NCBI GenBank assembly: GCA_003024175.1 | Contig: MDYQ01000016.1 | Span: 124,001-188,000, forward strand | Reading direction: 5' to 3' | Length of the DNA stretch: 64,000 nucleotides | Source: Planoprotostelium fungivorum | Lineage: Eukaryota; Evosea; Variosea; Cavosteliida; Cavosteliaceae | In this document: positions 23,629 through 35,430 of the stretch, piece after piece | Layout of the letters: each line of letters opens with the position of its first letter | Numbering within the stretch: the first letter of the stretch is position 1 | Notes under the pieces: model-generated | Seen by the model: the letters and a program-made list of their open reading frames with translations, nothing else | Databases searched by the model: none | What the model was told of the DNA's origin: nothing | Translations under genes and position numbers: made by a program

Positions 23629-26600
23629 TCAGAGAAGAAACGAGAAGAGGCGGAACATCGTCGGAACATCATGCTTCACCTCTTCCGTCGTAGTCATCGG
23701 TGGAAAATATTTCAAATTGTATTCTTCTCTCTTCTTCCCTTCTAGCACTTGCAATTCCGCAAACGATCTCCTCCTTGCTTCTAATTCGTTCCTCAACGAG
23801 ATCTTTCCTTCTTCACTCGCCAGCTGAAACTTTCGTCAGATTTAAAGTGAGAGACGTTCACTTACCTTCTCCTTCTCCCTCTTTGCCTCGGTAGCCCGCT
23901 TGAAGGCTTCAAACTCTTCTCTGTGTCTTCTCTGTCTCTCTTCTAATTGAATGACTTCTTCTGGATGTAAGACCTTGGGGGTGTCTTCATTCAAAGAGAT
24001 CCTCGATAAGAGATACTTCTCTCTCGCCTGTCGTGTGTCACGGTGATGACGATGTCATCAACGTGTGATCGAGTGTCACCTTCTTCGCTCTGGCAGCTCT
24101 GCCAGGTTGTCCTGTCTCCCAAGCGATCTTGATGGCCATTTGTTGATCTTCCTTTGCCGTATCGTTCTTCACGCTCAATACAACAGAAGAGATCATCTTT
24201 AACTTCCACGCCACCTTCATCCCGTGAGTCGTTGTAGATCGACTCATCTCACTTTAATTTCGGAGGAGTCTGCCACAGAAGCCAAGTTGGTGTGACCACT
24301 GACCGGTCGGCTGGCGTCTTCTCTTGAGAAGTATTTCGGATCGACGGTGCCTTGTATGATGTATTGCCACTGGATTACGGTCAATCGAAGCAAAGGAAGA
24401 TGAACGCACTTTCTCTCTCTTGCTGGTCGGTTGTACCACGAGAGAAGGCAGAGTGCAACCACTCTTACCGGAACATTCGATGAGCGGGTTACCATTCTCA
24501 AACACCTACAAGAGTTGAGACTCTTCGTCATCAGGCCATCACCGTCACCTCTAATTTGACTGGAATCTCGGCCAATATTTGCATGGCCGCGTGACCCCTC
24601 TCGGTCACTTTGATCGTCTTTCGAAAGAGTTGGTAGTACTTGTTCGGGCCGTAAGAGCCGCTGAACTCTTGCACGTTCTTGGTCCCCTCCGTTACGATGT
24701 CGAACGGTGGTTTTCCCGTATTCGAGTTCGTTATCCTGTGGTTCGTGTCGCTGATCAACCTCATGCGATATTTTCCCGCGGTGATTTTCTTGTTCATTCT
24801 ACAATCAGCCATGAGAGTGTAGCCCAGGGTCTGTCGAATGTGAGGAGGAGGGGAGGAGATGACTTCACCTCGTTCGTCTGGTAGATGTGTGGTATGTTTT
24901 CGTTGTCTCTGAGTGTCTCTTCTGAACCATCGCGATTGTCGATGATGTGAAATGAGACACCCGATCTGATGCTCTCATCGACGGAGAACATGATGCTGAA
25001 GAGTGAAGGTTCGTTGACAAAGAGAGTCTGCCTGTGACATCGTGGTGAATCGAAGGAACTTCGATGAGAAGATGAAGGGTACACACTTCATGAGGATCGT
25101 CCACGTGTTCGGCTCGATGGTCTTGTAAGAACCTTCCGTTTCAATGACGTTCAGATCCATCTTGGTCAGAGTCTTTCCGTATTCGTCCAGGCAGAACGGC
25201 GTGTCGCTCGCAAATTGCACGATGGAGAGTCCAGTGACGGACACGCGATACATGCGAGGTCTGATGATGGTGAGATGATGACCGGAGGAGATCTCTCACC
25301 CCTTTTCGACTTTCAAGTAGGCACAAGTTACGGACTCAGTGTCCATTTGTAATGCGATGGTGACTTCTTCCGTCGGACGAGCCCAATCGTGTGGCTCCAC
25401 GGTGACCGTTCCTCTCTGATGTTCGCTTGAAGATTCCACCGACAGACACACGAGAATCTCCGTGTCTTCCTCCACGTTCGAATCTGCGATCGGTCACCAC
25501 CGACATCGACATCATCATCATCGTCTAAACTCACACAGATAAGAGGGTTCAGTAGATGTCTGCGGTATCGTCTCTCGATGCAAAAAAGAATCGAGATGGT
25601 TGTAATACGTGTACGTCACGTCTTCGTGAGATGGACGGTGGTCGACCAGGAGGTGATCACCTCTGTTCCTCTCATCCGATGTGAAACCCAACTTGGATTC
25701 GATCTCTCCCGCTTCTTTCAGATTGTGTTTGAACCACGATTCTAAACTGGCCTTACGGTCTGGCCTGTCCAACCGTCAACTCTTTCTCAAAGACATCGTG
25801 CACGATGATCGTGATCGGATGGACGTGATGTGGTGACTCACTTGAAGGAGAGAGGACTGAAGTTTTTCAATTTGAGATAAGGGTCACCTCCGTGTGACAA
25901 TTGAGCGGCAGCTACGATGGGGAAGGTGTAACCTGGTTCAACGTCCCGCCAGAAATTGTGCTGATACGCGATTTCTTCTGGTTTCCGTCGAGATTTCACC
26001 GAAGTGACGATCTTGGGATCGGATCCTGGTTCAAAATTTGAATCTTTTGTTTCCCGCCTTCTTCGCTCACCCAATAGAACGAGAGATGAATCGATGGATA
26101 TCCGTTGAGGATAGAAGCCAGTGATCATGTGACACAACAGAGCATCGTGACAAGAGGTGAAACCCAACCTATCACTGATTCAGTCTCTGTAGATATCCAT
26201 AGACCTTACATGCTGGACGCTTTCATCATGGCCTTCGATAAGATGAGAGGCCACAGCTCCATCTTGTTTTTACTCTGGGGCAGAAGACATTGATCCCACG
26301 TCGCAATGGGTTCAGCGAGTGGATCTTCCTCTTCTTCACCTTCCGGTGGTTGTGCCTTGATCATGGGAAGTCGATCGTCTATAGTAACCTTTCGATAACT
26401 CCCTTGGAAATAGAGCTTGACGACATACTTGCCTGTGATTCTTTAGAGATCACATCGTGATGCATCATGTCCCAGCCAATCACCTCCCGCGCTATACATC
26501 GGTTTACCCTCTTTCGATTTTGGCCAGATGAGATTCCACAAGAGGTTCTCTGATTTGATCTTCTCACGATGCACCCAAACGAAACTGAAGACGGAGACCA

Positions 26601-26896
26601 ACGACTTCGTCCAATCGCCCGCTTCTGGTTTCCATTCGAAACTGTATCGATCTAATTTCTTGGACTCTGGCTCCTCCACGATGATGCCTTTCTGTTGCAA
26701 TAGATCCATCGGTCGTCTCAGCGTATCAACTTTCGACTGTATGTCGCTGCGAATGCATGTGAGTCTCGAGATCATATGCATCACACGATGGCATTCACAT
26801 TGGAAACGGTATGTTGTCAGGATCTTCAAAGGTATTCTTGTGAGGCCATTTCTCTGTCGCTATCCAGCCATCACTCCACTCCGGATACTTCGACAT
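23629..26896 (-). CDS. Androglobin-like protein (calpain-like domain, no globin domain seen)
   Basis: Androglobin (ADGB) is a ciliary protein with an N-terminal calpain-like domain. The start MSKYPEWSDGWIATEKW followed by FEDPDN, and KYVVKLYFQGSYRKVTIDD (26430-26370), MELWPLILSKAMMKAS (26260) and FTSCHDALLCHMITGFYP (about 26140) match the order seen in ADGB. Downstream are beta-rich blocks (MYRVSVTGLSIVQFAS, SLFSIMFSVDES, ITAGKYRMRLISDTN) like the repeated C-terminal sandwich domains. The end is a coiled coil (EEVIQLEERQRRHREEFEAFKRAT...). I see no globin fold and no obvious calpain Cys/His/Asn triad. The protein is about 900 aa, shorter than vertebrate ADGB. Start 26896 lies only 96 bp past the GSK3 stop. 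Stop 23631-23629. Confidence 0.75.
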
Positions 26897-26964
26897 CACA
26901 CCGATGGCCGCTGCCTTGCCCCAATTTGAGACGACCTATAATTAGGAGACACCAGAAAGACAAT

Positions 26965-26970
26965 TTTATT
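26965..26970 (-). terminator. Poly(A) signal AATAAA of GSK3
   Basis: AATAAA on the minus strand, about 22 nt past the GSK3 stop. It is about 70 bp upstream of the androglobin ATG, so the GSK3 3' end and the androglobin promoter share this gap. Confidence 0.6.
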
Positions 26971-26991
26971 CTAATTTTGTTATCCCAGAGT

Positions 26992-28488
26992 TCACTGAGC
27001 GGGCTTGATCTTCTGCAACAACGCCTGCCCGATGTGCTTCTCCTCTGATCATCGTCACCCCTCCATCATCTCGTCATCACCTCACCTCCTTCCGTAAAGT
27101 TGAACAAGACCGCGGGTAGAGGTTGACCGTCTGGCAGAGTCGTTCCGGGCTCTCTCAGCTCATCGAAAAAGTTGTGAGCGAGACCCTCGTAAGGCAACAC
27201 TCTCGCCGTAGGAGTGTACTGCAACAGTTTGGAGATGAGATCGATCGCCTCCGGAGGTGTCTTGATTTCAGGTCCATCGTTCGGTCCCTTCGGTGTTCGG
27301 CTGCTCGTGCGTCAGAGAAGGTCCGTCGATGTGTCTCTCACTTGAAAACCTTCGACCAAGGATGACCTCGGATGGGCGGGAACTTGTGGTCGGTGCAAGT
27401 TGGGTTCATCGCGTACATCTCTTCCTTCGTGGGAGCGCCGAGAATCTTGATGATCTCTACGAGTTGGTCTACGCCGCTGTCGCCCGGGAAGAGAGGCTGT
27501 CCCATCAAGAGTTCGGCAACGACACAGCCGGCGGACCAGATGTCGATGGAGGTGCTGTAATTCGTCGCACCGAAGATGAGTTCGGGGGCGCGGTAGTAAC
27601 GAGAGCAGATGTAAGAGACGTTGGGCTCTCCCGGCACGAGGGCTTTGGCCGAGCCGAAATCGCAGAGCTTGAGGATGCCAGTGGAAGGGTCCAAGAGGAG
27701 GTTCTGAGGCTTGATGTCTCTGTGGCAGATGCCCATGGAGTGGATGTAACCGAGAGATCGTAAGAGCTGGTACGTGTAGAGCTGATGAGGGTGAGACGGT
27801 GGTTTTCGCGAATAAAAGATCGGAAATGATTTTAATGTTTTCGGCATCACCTTGACGCAGAGCATGGGCATGGATGTCTTTGCCTTGGAGTACTGTCTTG
27901 AGACTCGGTAGACTGTGTCTGGTATGTATTCTAACACGAGGTTCAAGTAGACTTCATCGGCCTACATCGTGTCAATCACATGCAAAGGATGTCTACATTC
28001 ACCGTTGTTCCGTTGGAGTAGAAAGAAGTCTTCAACTCGACGATGCAAGGGTGGGAGACCATCTGCATGATTTGAAGCTCTCTGTTCTATCTCTCGTTTC
28101 AGATGTTGCCAAGATGCAGGAAGACTTTTCACCTTGTATCTCTTGTCTTGGAGAACCTTCTTGATGGCAACCACTTCATTTGTGCCCTGAATGGTAGCTC
28201 TAACGACGGTTCCGAATGAGCCGTTACCGACGACCTTATCGGCGAGGAAAGTCATGTTGTTGGCCTTGATGACGACTCTCTCAAACTCGAATGGATCGGA
28301 GGCCACCTTCTCCTCCTTGTTCTTCTTTGGCTTCTTGTCCTTTGGATCCTTCGTTGATCCCTTGGTATCGTCGGTGGTTTCCTCCGCTGTGGTTCCATCA
28401 GCAGAGACTTTTATGACATTATGCTTCCACATCAGATGCGAAGGAAATGATTTCGAGGGAGGGAGGGAAACTCACGGTTGATCTTCAT
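26992..28488 (-). CDS. GSK3: Glycogen synthase kinase 3 (GSK3)
   Basis: Ser/Thr kinase of the CMGC group that controls metabolism, development and Wnt-type or cAMP signalling. Kinase landmarks are clear: [11 protein letters not shown] (glycine loop), [47 protein letters not shown] and [21 protein letters not shown]. The last includes the activation-loop Tyr and the Arg/Ser environment of the primed-substrate pocket. It continues with [21 protein letters not shown] and [22 protein letters not shown] at the C-terminus. The N-terminus is Lys/Asp-rich ([20 protein letters not shown]). ATG 28488 (MKIN) is in frame. However, the frame stays open upstream to about 28690 with another Lys-rich stretch and no Met, so the true start may lie in an unseen exon. 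Nine or so small introns. Confidence 0.93.
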
Positions 28489-29152
28489 GTTATTTAAGAC
28501 ACCCGAGAGGGCTGTCGAGTCGGTGGGTGGAGGGTTCAGAGAAGGGTTAGTCGAAGTTGTGTTCTTTCTCTTGTGCAGGAATGGGATCTTTGTGGTCTTC
28601 TTCTCTTTAACATCCTTATTCTTGTCTTTGAGGTCCTCGCTACCCTTGTCCCCAGTGGGCTTCTTCTTAGAGCCGAAAATTTTCGAAGGCTATCGTTCGA
28701 ACGGCCTCAGATGGAGTCCGCTCTAGAGTTGAGAGTATGACTGCAGCGAAATGAGTTTTTGAAATCCAACATATGGATGTTGAATGTTGAATGAGGTCAC
28801 ACACCCGTCGTAGATATACGATAGATCCGTCGGACAGTGGTCAGAGTCAGACGGTTTGCTTGTTGCCTTCTTTAAACAGAAAGGGTGGTTTCTACTCGGT
28901 GATGCTCACAACCGAAAAAAAGGGATCTCACTACAACACCTATATCACTGCCCAAGGGACCACCAGGCACCAGGACAACGACGCTTCCTCCAGCAGATCG
29001 AAGCCACCGGGTGGGTAACCAGCGAGTAAGGAGGAGGAGCGCCCAATTTCGTCGTGCTGTACTCCTGACTGGCTGGGTGTCACGTCTGCAACGATTTTCA
29101 GCTCGCTCCAAATTATTGAGACGTAGAAGCATAGGAGGATCAAGGGGGGAAC
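28489..29152. other. Divergent region between GSK3 and the ABC transporter; possible extra GSK3 N-terminal exon
   Basis: The minus strand from about 28690 to 28489 is open in the GSK3 frame and encodes a Lys/Asp-rich segment (IFGSKKKPTGDKGSEDLKDK..., then FLHKRKN and PSLNPPPTD). Its composition resembles the GSK3 N-terminus, but no Met or clear donor upstream was found. The rest, about 28700-29152, shows nothing that I can support as a gene and presumably holds both promoters. Confidence 0.35.
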
Positions 29153-31538
29153 ATGGGTGATTACAGAAGACTTTTGGAAGGGAACAGTCCTATTCACCGT
29201 ATAAAGGATGCCATCTTCTCCTTTCGCACGAAGAACATTTCGACTGCCTCTGCTGGCAACACAGGTGACTCAACACGCTCTTGAACTCCCTTGACCTTTT
29301 CAGGATTCAACATCAATTTCGTTCGGCAGCTCTTCACATTAATCAAGATTGTGTTCTCTGATGTGGCGTGTTGGCTGATATTCGCCCTCCTCTTGATATT
29401 GACATTCATAAGGTGAGTCTCAATCTCCTCATATCACCTCTAATAAATACCTCGAAGCATCAGCACCGTATCATTCACCGGAAATGTGACCGGTGGTTTC
29501 ACACAATCCCTCGTCGATCGTGACAAGTCAAGGTAGCCTTCTCTATTCCTCCCCTTCATCTCATTTTCCCATCAGCTTCAACATGGTCATCCTTCTCGCC
29601 GTCCCCGTCGTTCTTGGGTCCGGTCTATTAAGAGCCATGATTCAATACGCTCAGGATCTCATCTCTAGACATTGGAGGAGGAAGTTGGTCACCCATCTCC
29701 ACTCCAAATACTTTGACGGCAGCACCTTCTACCGCCTCGAATTGTTCCACAAGACCATAGATAACCCGTGAGTACACATCGATCGTTCGCAGAATCTCAA
29801 ATCTGCGAAGCGATCAGCGCATCACCCAGGACGTCGACAAGTTCACGGTCATCCTCTCAGACGTGATTTTTCTGTGAAAATTCCCACCGTATCTGACTCG
29901 TTGTAGATCGTCATGGAGCTCATCAATTCGCCGGTGAATCTAGTCTTGTACACGTACAAGACGTGGATCCACGTTGGTTGGTATGCGCCTTTTCTCCTCC
30001 TTCTCTATTTCATAGTGGGTTATGCATTGACCAAGCTCGTAATGGACCCCATATCTAAATTGATCTTCGTACAAGGTGAGAAATGAGAGGAATATTCGAT
30101 AAATCTGAACGAAATTTCAGATATACACGAGGGTGATTTCCGCTTCGATCACATGAGAGTGAGAACTTTCTCGGAAAGTGTGGCCATCTACAACGCGGGC
30201 CGGGCGGAGCAGAGGAGAGCCGAGGAAGATTTCGAGAAAGTTCTCGGGGTCAGATTGCACGTCATCCATTGGAGGCTACTTCTAAACAGTTTGGGCTACG
30301 CCTTCTCTTACTGGGGCTCTATCGTTAACTACATCATCGTGTCCCTGCCCATATTGTATTTTCCCAACCAAGAGGTGACGTCGATCTACAACGACACGTG
30401 GGACTGAAAGAGTGCAGGTCATCAACAGTCCTTACTTCATTGGAGTGGCATCGTTCAACTGCATGATGCTCATGTATTCCTTCAGGTGCGTTGTAGATGC
30501 GACACGGCAGCTCATGATGACAGTCTCCTCATCGGCCTGGCACCCAAACTGTCCGAGCTGGCCGGACTCACATCCCGTATCCATCATCTGTTGACTGTGA
30601 GCCTCTGTCACGTAGAAGCTCGAATTGAATGCGTCAGGATCTGGATAGCACCATCAGAGAAGAAGCAGACGAGAGCACCCCGGCACCGTCGGCAACTCTG
30701 CAGGGAGACATCTTGTTTCACTTGAAGAGCGTGAGCCTCTACACACCCAAGGAAGAGTGTCTGTTCAGAGGTGGGAAATTTCGATGACATTTCGATTGAC
30801 GTACGTAAGATCTGTCTTGTAGCATCGGGCGTGGACAAAACACTCTCATCACGGGGCCCAACGGAGCTGGTAAGACTTCACTTCTCCGTGCCGTCATGGG
30901 TCTGTGGCCATTCTTCGAAGGAAACATCGAATACAACGCCGGAAGCAAGGCGGGATACATACCTCAGAAGCCTTACATCTTCAAGGCTAATCTACGTCAG
31001 CTGGTGGGTCTCGTTGTGACTTTTCGTAGTTGAATCGCAGCGCAGATCGCATATCCAAGTGAGAGCATCTTGGAGTTGAATCAAGACATCATATCGTGTT
31101 TGAAGGAGATCGGTCTCAGGTGGGAAAATATAAAAGGGAAATAAATTGGATTTATTTGCACAGGAAAATATTGGATCTGTACGATCAAGAGGAGAGAGTA
31201 GATTGGTACAACGTTCTGTCTCCTGGAGAGCAACAGAGCATCGCCTTCGTCCGTCTCCTCTACCAGAGGTGGGATGATCGTCTTGCCGTGATGCTCAACC
31301 GTTGTAGACCTCATTATGCCTTCTTGGACGAATGCACTTCATCTATGTCAGAAGAAGCAGAGGAGATCGCGTATAACATGTGTGTCCAGAGGAACATCAC
31401 TCTCATCTCGGTGGCTCATCGGAGCACTGTGAGAAAGTTTCATTCACAAGAGGTGATGGTGATGATGGAGTGACAATACACTCAATTTTACAGATTCGAA
31501 TCGATGGAAAGGGTTCGGCTGGCGTTTTGAACAGATAA
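29153..31538 (+). CDS. ABC transporter subfamily D, ABCD4-like half transporter
   Basis: Half transporters of family D act in peroxisomes or lysosomes; ABCD4 handles cobalamin. The transmembrane domain includes [53 protein letters not shown] and the EAA-like [27 protein letters not shown] block. The nucleotide-binding domain has Walker [22 protein letters not shown] (about 30860), signature [17 protein letters not shown] (about 31215), Walker [11 protein letters not shown] (about 31315) and a switch His in ISVAHRST (about 31410). The end, [14 protein letters not shown], is shorter than usual. ATG 29153, stop TAA 31536-31538. Convergent with the RBBP9-like gene, 95 bp apart. Confidence 0.85.
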
Positions 31539-31633
31539 AGGATCCGATTTTGACATCTGATGTAAACCGATGAACAATGTGATGCATCACATTAGGGTGA
31601 GAAAAGAGTTGATTCGGTACGAGTGAAGTCGAC

Positions 31634-32382
31634 TCATTGAGTCTTTATCTTCTCTTGTATGGCCTCTAATAGACCTGGCACTTCATCATCTTGAAAGTGG
31701 CCATCATACTCCTGCTCGTAGTACTTTGTACCGAGATTCTCATGAACCTGTTTCTCTTCATTCTTCCTATAATCCATTTATTGACTCACCTTTCTTCCCT
31801 CCGAGATGGGCACGAGATGATCATCACGGCTGTGATATTGAATCACCCACTTGGCGTTCTGTTTCATCTTCTCCCAATTCCATTCTCGATTGAAATATCC
31901 AGAACTCCTCTCGTTTGCGTCACCCAGATCAGAAGTGTATGATGATATGAGAACAACGCCAAAGACCTTCGTGTCTTCTATGATTCTATCACCAATTAGA
32001 ATGTCACTGTTCAACTGATACAGTACCTCATCGCACACGCCGCTCCTGAACTGTGTCCTACCAAGATGGTTTCCTCGTTTGCCCCCAAAGTGTCCACCAC
32101 GAATGGTTTCCAAATACTGAGGATGTTCAATCGTGGTTCACAACATCCCTAACCTCTCTCTCGCTCTGTATGAATCGGGAAAGCTGGTCAGAATGCAAGG
32201 TACACCGATAGAGCTGAGTTGCTGAGCGATCCAAGGATACCACATGCAGTCTGTCACATCTCCAACACCTTCCAACATGAATGTTGTCCTCGCAAAACTT
32301 CTTCACCATTTCCTGGCAGCAAAATAGCCTTTCTTCCTTTGTAAGCGGCGAGCTCTTTAGTCTTTTCGTCGAGAGTCGTCAT
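31634..32382 (-). CDS. RBBP9: RBBP9/YdeN-type serine hydrolase
   Basis: Small alpha/beta hydrolases of the RBBP9 family. The start MTTLDEKTKELAAYKGRKAILLPGNG splices to DCMWYPWIAQQLSSIGVPC. Later blocks are ILIGDRIIEDTKVFGVVLISSYTSDLGDANERSSGYFNREWNWEKM, close to the RBBP9 block [21 protein letters not shown], then WVIQYHSRDDHLVPISEGRKV with the acid residue and DGHFQDDEVPGLLEAIQEKIK with the catalytic His. The nucleophile Ser should lie in the exon between, in a GHSSG-like turn that I could not read cleanly. ATG 32382, stop 31636-31634. About 190 aa, the family size. The divergent neighbour begins about 150 bp away. Confidence 0.85.
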
Positions 32383-32533
32383 CTGATTGGGTCAAGGTCC
32401 TAAAAGTAATCTCGCTTTGTTTTAAAATTTTGGCGTGTGTCATTTTCTTTAAGGTCTACGACTCCACAAAACGCCATCACAGCCATTTTCCGTGAAGGCC
32501 TGCGACCTCACAGAACACCATCACAGCAATAAG

Positions 32534-33927
32534 ATGCGCCACCATGTGAGTCTCATGTCTTTGATAACACTGAACGAAGGAACAGCACTCGAGGCATAGT
32601 AGCGGCCTTGCAAGATGGCATAAGTGGGGCCTCTTTCTGATCGTCCTCATGATCTTCCAATACACATATTATTCATCAACGTGAGTGACTCATCAGATGA
32701 TATGTGTACCATGATTCTGATTCGTGCAGAACGAGTCCAACCGATGACAAGACACAATTTGGGGTAGCTGCTTTTTCTTCAGGTGCATAGCTCAATCCAC
32801 CATCCCATCTTAATCGCAAATCAGATCAACAAAACGAACAGAAACCGGCTTCACCACCCACACCTCCTCCCAATGTTCTGAAAGAAGCAGAGGAAGACAA
32901 GATGCCTCAGAGACCGGCTGATTCACCACACGAGGGCGATCATCCCGGTGACCCACCCCCACAACCTGTCGTAGAAGAAGAACCACTTGGAGCAGGAGAT
33001 GGTGGCCCACCTGGCCCAGCCGATGAGCCCAAGGTCGGCATCAATGCAGAAGATTACCAAGAGGGCGATAAGGAACTGGAAGACAAGGAACATCATGATG
33101 AGCGACCAGTAATCAAGGAAGATGGGATTCCATCGGGAAATGAGGGAGATGTGGCCATCCACCATGTCGATGGAGAGGACATGGCGCCATTGGAGGAGCA
33201 GAAGGGAGTGGTGGATCCGCCGATTGAGGCAGACACACCGGAGACCCACGAAGAAAAAGGAGAGAAACAAGATGAACATGCACTAGTCACTCCGTTTGAT
33301 GAAGCAGCGATCTCGACCTCTTCAGAGGCTGCCATCACACGATCTTCGAGCACGGCATCAAAGACTTCCTCCTCGTCTGTTTCGCACGCAGGAGTTATGG
33401 TCTCGAGTTCAACATCAGAGAATTCCACTTCGGGCGATGTGAAGATCGTCTCCTCAACTACACCCTCTTCGAGCATCACATCTGCACGTTTGGATGCCAC
33501 ATCGGCCCCGACATCCAACTCAACCGACAAAAATACCGAGAGTCCATCGAAAGTAGGCTCTACCACATTAGGACCCTCGACTGTGACGGAGAGAGAAGCA
33601 TCATCGACAGCGGATGAGAAGACAAAGTCAGATGTGCCATCATCGAGCGCGACGGCGCGAGCATTTTCTGCGGACGAGCGTGGTACCTCTACATCTGAAG
33701 GAGAAGAAACGTCGAAAGAGAAACAAGTCTCCACAGCAGCAAGTAGCCAAGCGAAAGAAGGAGAGACGACACAAGGAGGGCAGACAACATCAAGCAAGGT
33801 TACAGAAGAGAAGACGAGTGCTACTCATCCAGAAGCCACGTCAGAAGGACAAGCGGAGGAGAACGATGAGAAACATCATCAAGTGATCGAACACGCCCCT
33901 GTGACACAAGATGAGACGAAAGAATAA
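32534..33927 (+). CDS. Type II membrane protein with acidic, Ser/Thr-rich mucin-like ectodomain
   Basis: Not a known family. The first exon MRHH splices into EQHSRHSSGLARWHKWG, and a signal anchor (LFLIVLMIFQYTYY) follows. After TTSPTDDKTQFG the frame needs removal of a 27-nt intron (gtagctg...gcatag) to enter LNPPSHLNRKSDQQN. A long open region follows: acidic and Pro-rich first (PPPQPVVEEEPLGAGDGGPPG, EDYQEGDKELEDKE), then Ser/Thr-rich (SSSSVSHAGVMVSSSTSENS). Without that splice, translation ends at the in-frame TAG and a separate ORF would start at ATG 32902. A cell-surface glycoprotein is the likely role. The stop TAA (33925-33927) is part of an AATAAA at 33923-33928. Confidence 0.6.
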
Positions 33928-33960
33928 ACGCATCAGTCCATCTTTACGTCGATTTTATTG

Positions 33961-35327
33961 TCAGAGCCGACAGGACACCTGGGTAGACTCTTAATTTGGG
34001 GTTTTCTCTGTCTCTCACCTTCTATGACTTTTTGAAATCCTTTTGTAGCCTCTGAATCAGGAAATTCATCCATGTAAAATCTGAAAAAATCGGTCTCGAC
34101 TCGTTGTAGATAGATAGCTCACCTCCCCTCGTCACACGCTCTGGCCACCCTGGGGTCTAACGGGATACTTCCGAGAAATTTCACGTCCATGTCGTGACAC
34201 ATCTTGACAGCTCCACCGGTGGTGGGTGGGAAGATGTCAGTCTTCGTGGAGCATTTGGGACAGACGAAACCACTCATGTTCTCTACTACGCCCAATATGG
34301 GTACTCCAACTTTCTTGCAGAAGTTGATCTCTTTGCGAACGTCCATCAGTGCCACTTCCTGATGAAAGTCATGATTGCCGTATGGACATCACGTGATGGT
34401 GCATCGTACATCAGGTGATGATCGATCGTGTGATGATGTGATGATGGATCATGAGGATAACTGTAGATGAGGATGATGATCACGATGATGGAAGACCGAC
34501 CTGTGGGGTAGTGATGATGACAGCACCGTCGACACCCGCAGATTTGAGATATTGTACGATGGACAAGTGTTCGTCCGACGTACCGGGAGGTGTATCTACA
34601 ACGAGATAATCCAGATCTCCCCAATCGACATCGCGCAAAAACTGTTTGATGAGCCCTGTTGAACCATTAGAGGAGCACGTCTACGATCGAAGCCCACCGT
34701 TCTTCTTTGCACCCCTCCAGATGACTGCATCAGATGGATCAGACAGCATGAAGCCAACAGACATGACGCCGAGGTTGTCTTCGACGTAGACGGGAGACCA
34801 TCCAGTGTTACTGTGATGGATCTTGTGTTGAGTGAGAAGAGATGGATGGATGGAGGATGGAGATCACCTCTTGTCCTTCGAGACCCAAGAGCCTGGGAAT
34901 GGATGGGCCACAGATGTCAACGTCCATCAGCCCGACCTGAGAATCTTTCTTTGCCAATGCGAAAGACAATTGAGCGGAGAAGGTGCTCTGATGAACCATC
35001 ACGATATGATTCTCGTGTGATGTCGTCATCATTCGTTCGAGAACTCACCTTTCCCACTCCTCCCTTTCCAGATAATACCAATATCTTGTGCTTTACTGTG
35101 GACATTCTGTTCGTGATGGCCTCGATATCTAATGTGACCGAGTTACATTTCACCATTCAAACGTGACGAATTGAAGAGGTATTAAGCCCACCTGGGTCAG
35201 GTCCCTTCGGTGCTGTTGCACAAATCTGCTGATTTGGACAGCCGGCACAAGCATTTGACTTTCCTGCCTCTTCAGAAGAAGTTCCCGGACAGTGTTCTGG
35301 TGGGGGTGCCGCTAATGTTGTGCTCAT
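33961..35327 (-). CDS. NUBP1: NUBP1/Nbp35-type cytosolic Fe-S cluster assembly ATPase
   Basis: Nbp35 is a P-loop scaffold of the cytosolic iron-sulfur assembly (CIA) machinery. The N-terminal ferredoxin-like cysteines are present: [25 protein letters not shown]. Then come the deviant Walker A region [13 protein letters not shown] (about 35080), [20 protein letters not shown] (about 34900), and the C-terminal block [33 protein letters not shown], whose CPKC holds the bridging cluster. It continues [18 protein letters not shown] and ends [18 protein letters not shown] 35327; stop 33963-33961. The minus-strand AATAAA lies at 33959-33954, immediately past the stop. Convergent with the mucin-like gene, 33 bp apart. 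Confidence 0.9.
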
Positions 35328-35430
35328 CGTGTCTACTCCGTTTGTACTTTCTCTAAAATGCAACGAAAAACTGCGGCACAATTCATTGGGCTTGGCTTCC
35401 GTTGATCAGGTGAACGTTGTGCTGACTGTT

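Noticed and set aside
29195-29204. CCGTATAAAGG as a TATA box for the ABC transporter
   Set aside because: It lies inside the first coding exon ([10 protein letters not shown]), downstream of the ATG, so it cannot serve this gene.
32902-33927. Separate gene starting at ATG 32902
   Set aside because: The frame is open for about 100 bp upstream with similar composition and can be joined to a signal-anchor exon by one short splice. Kept as an alternative only.
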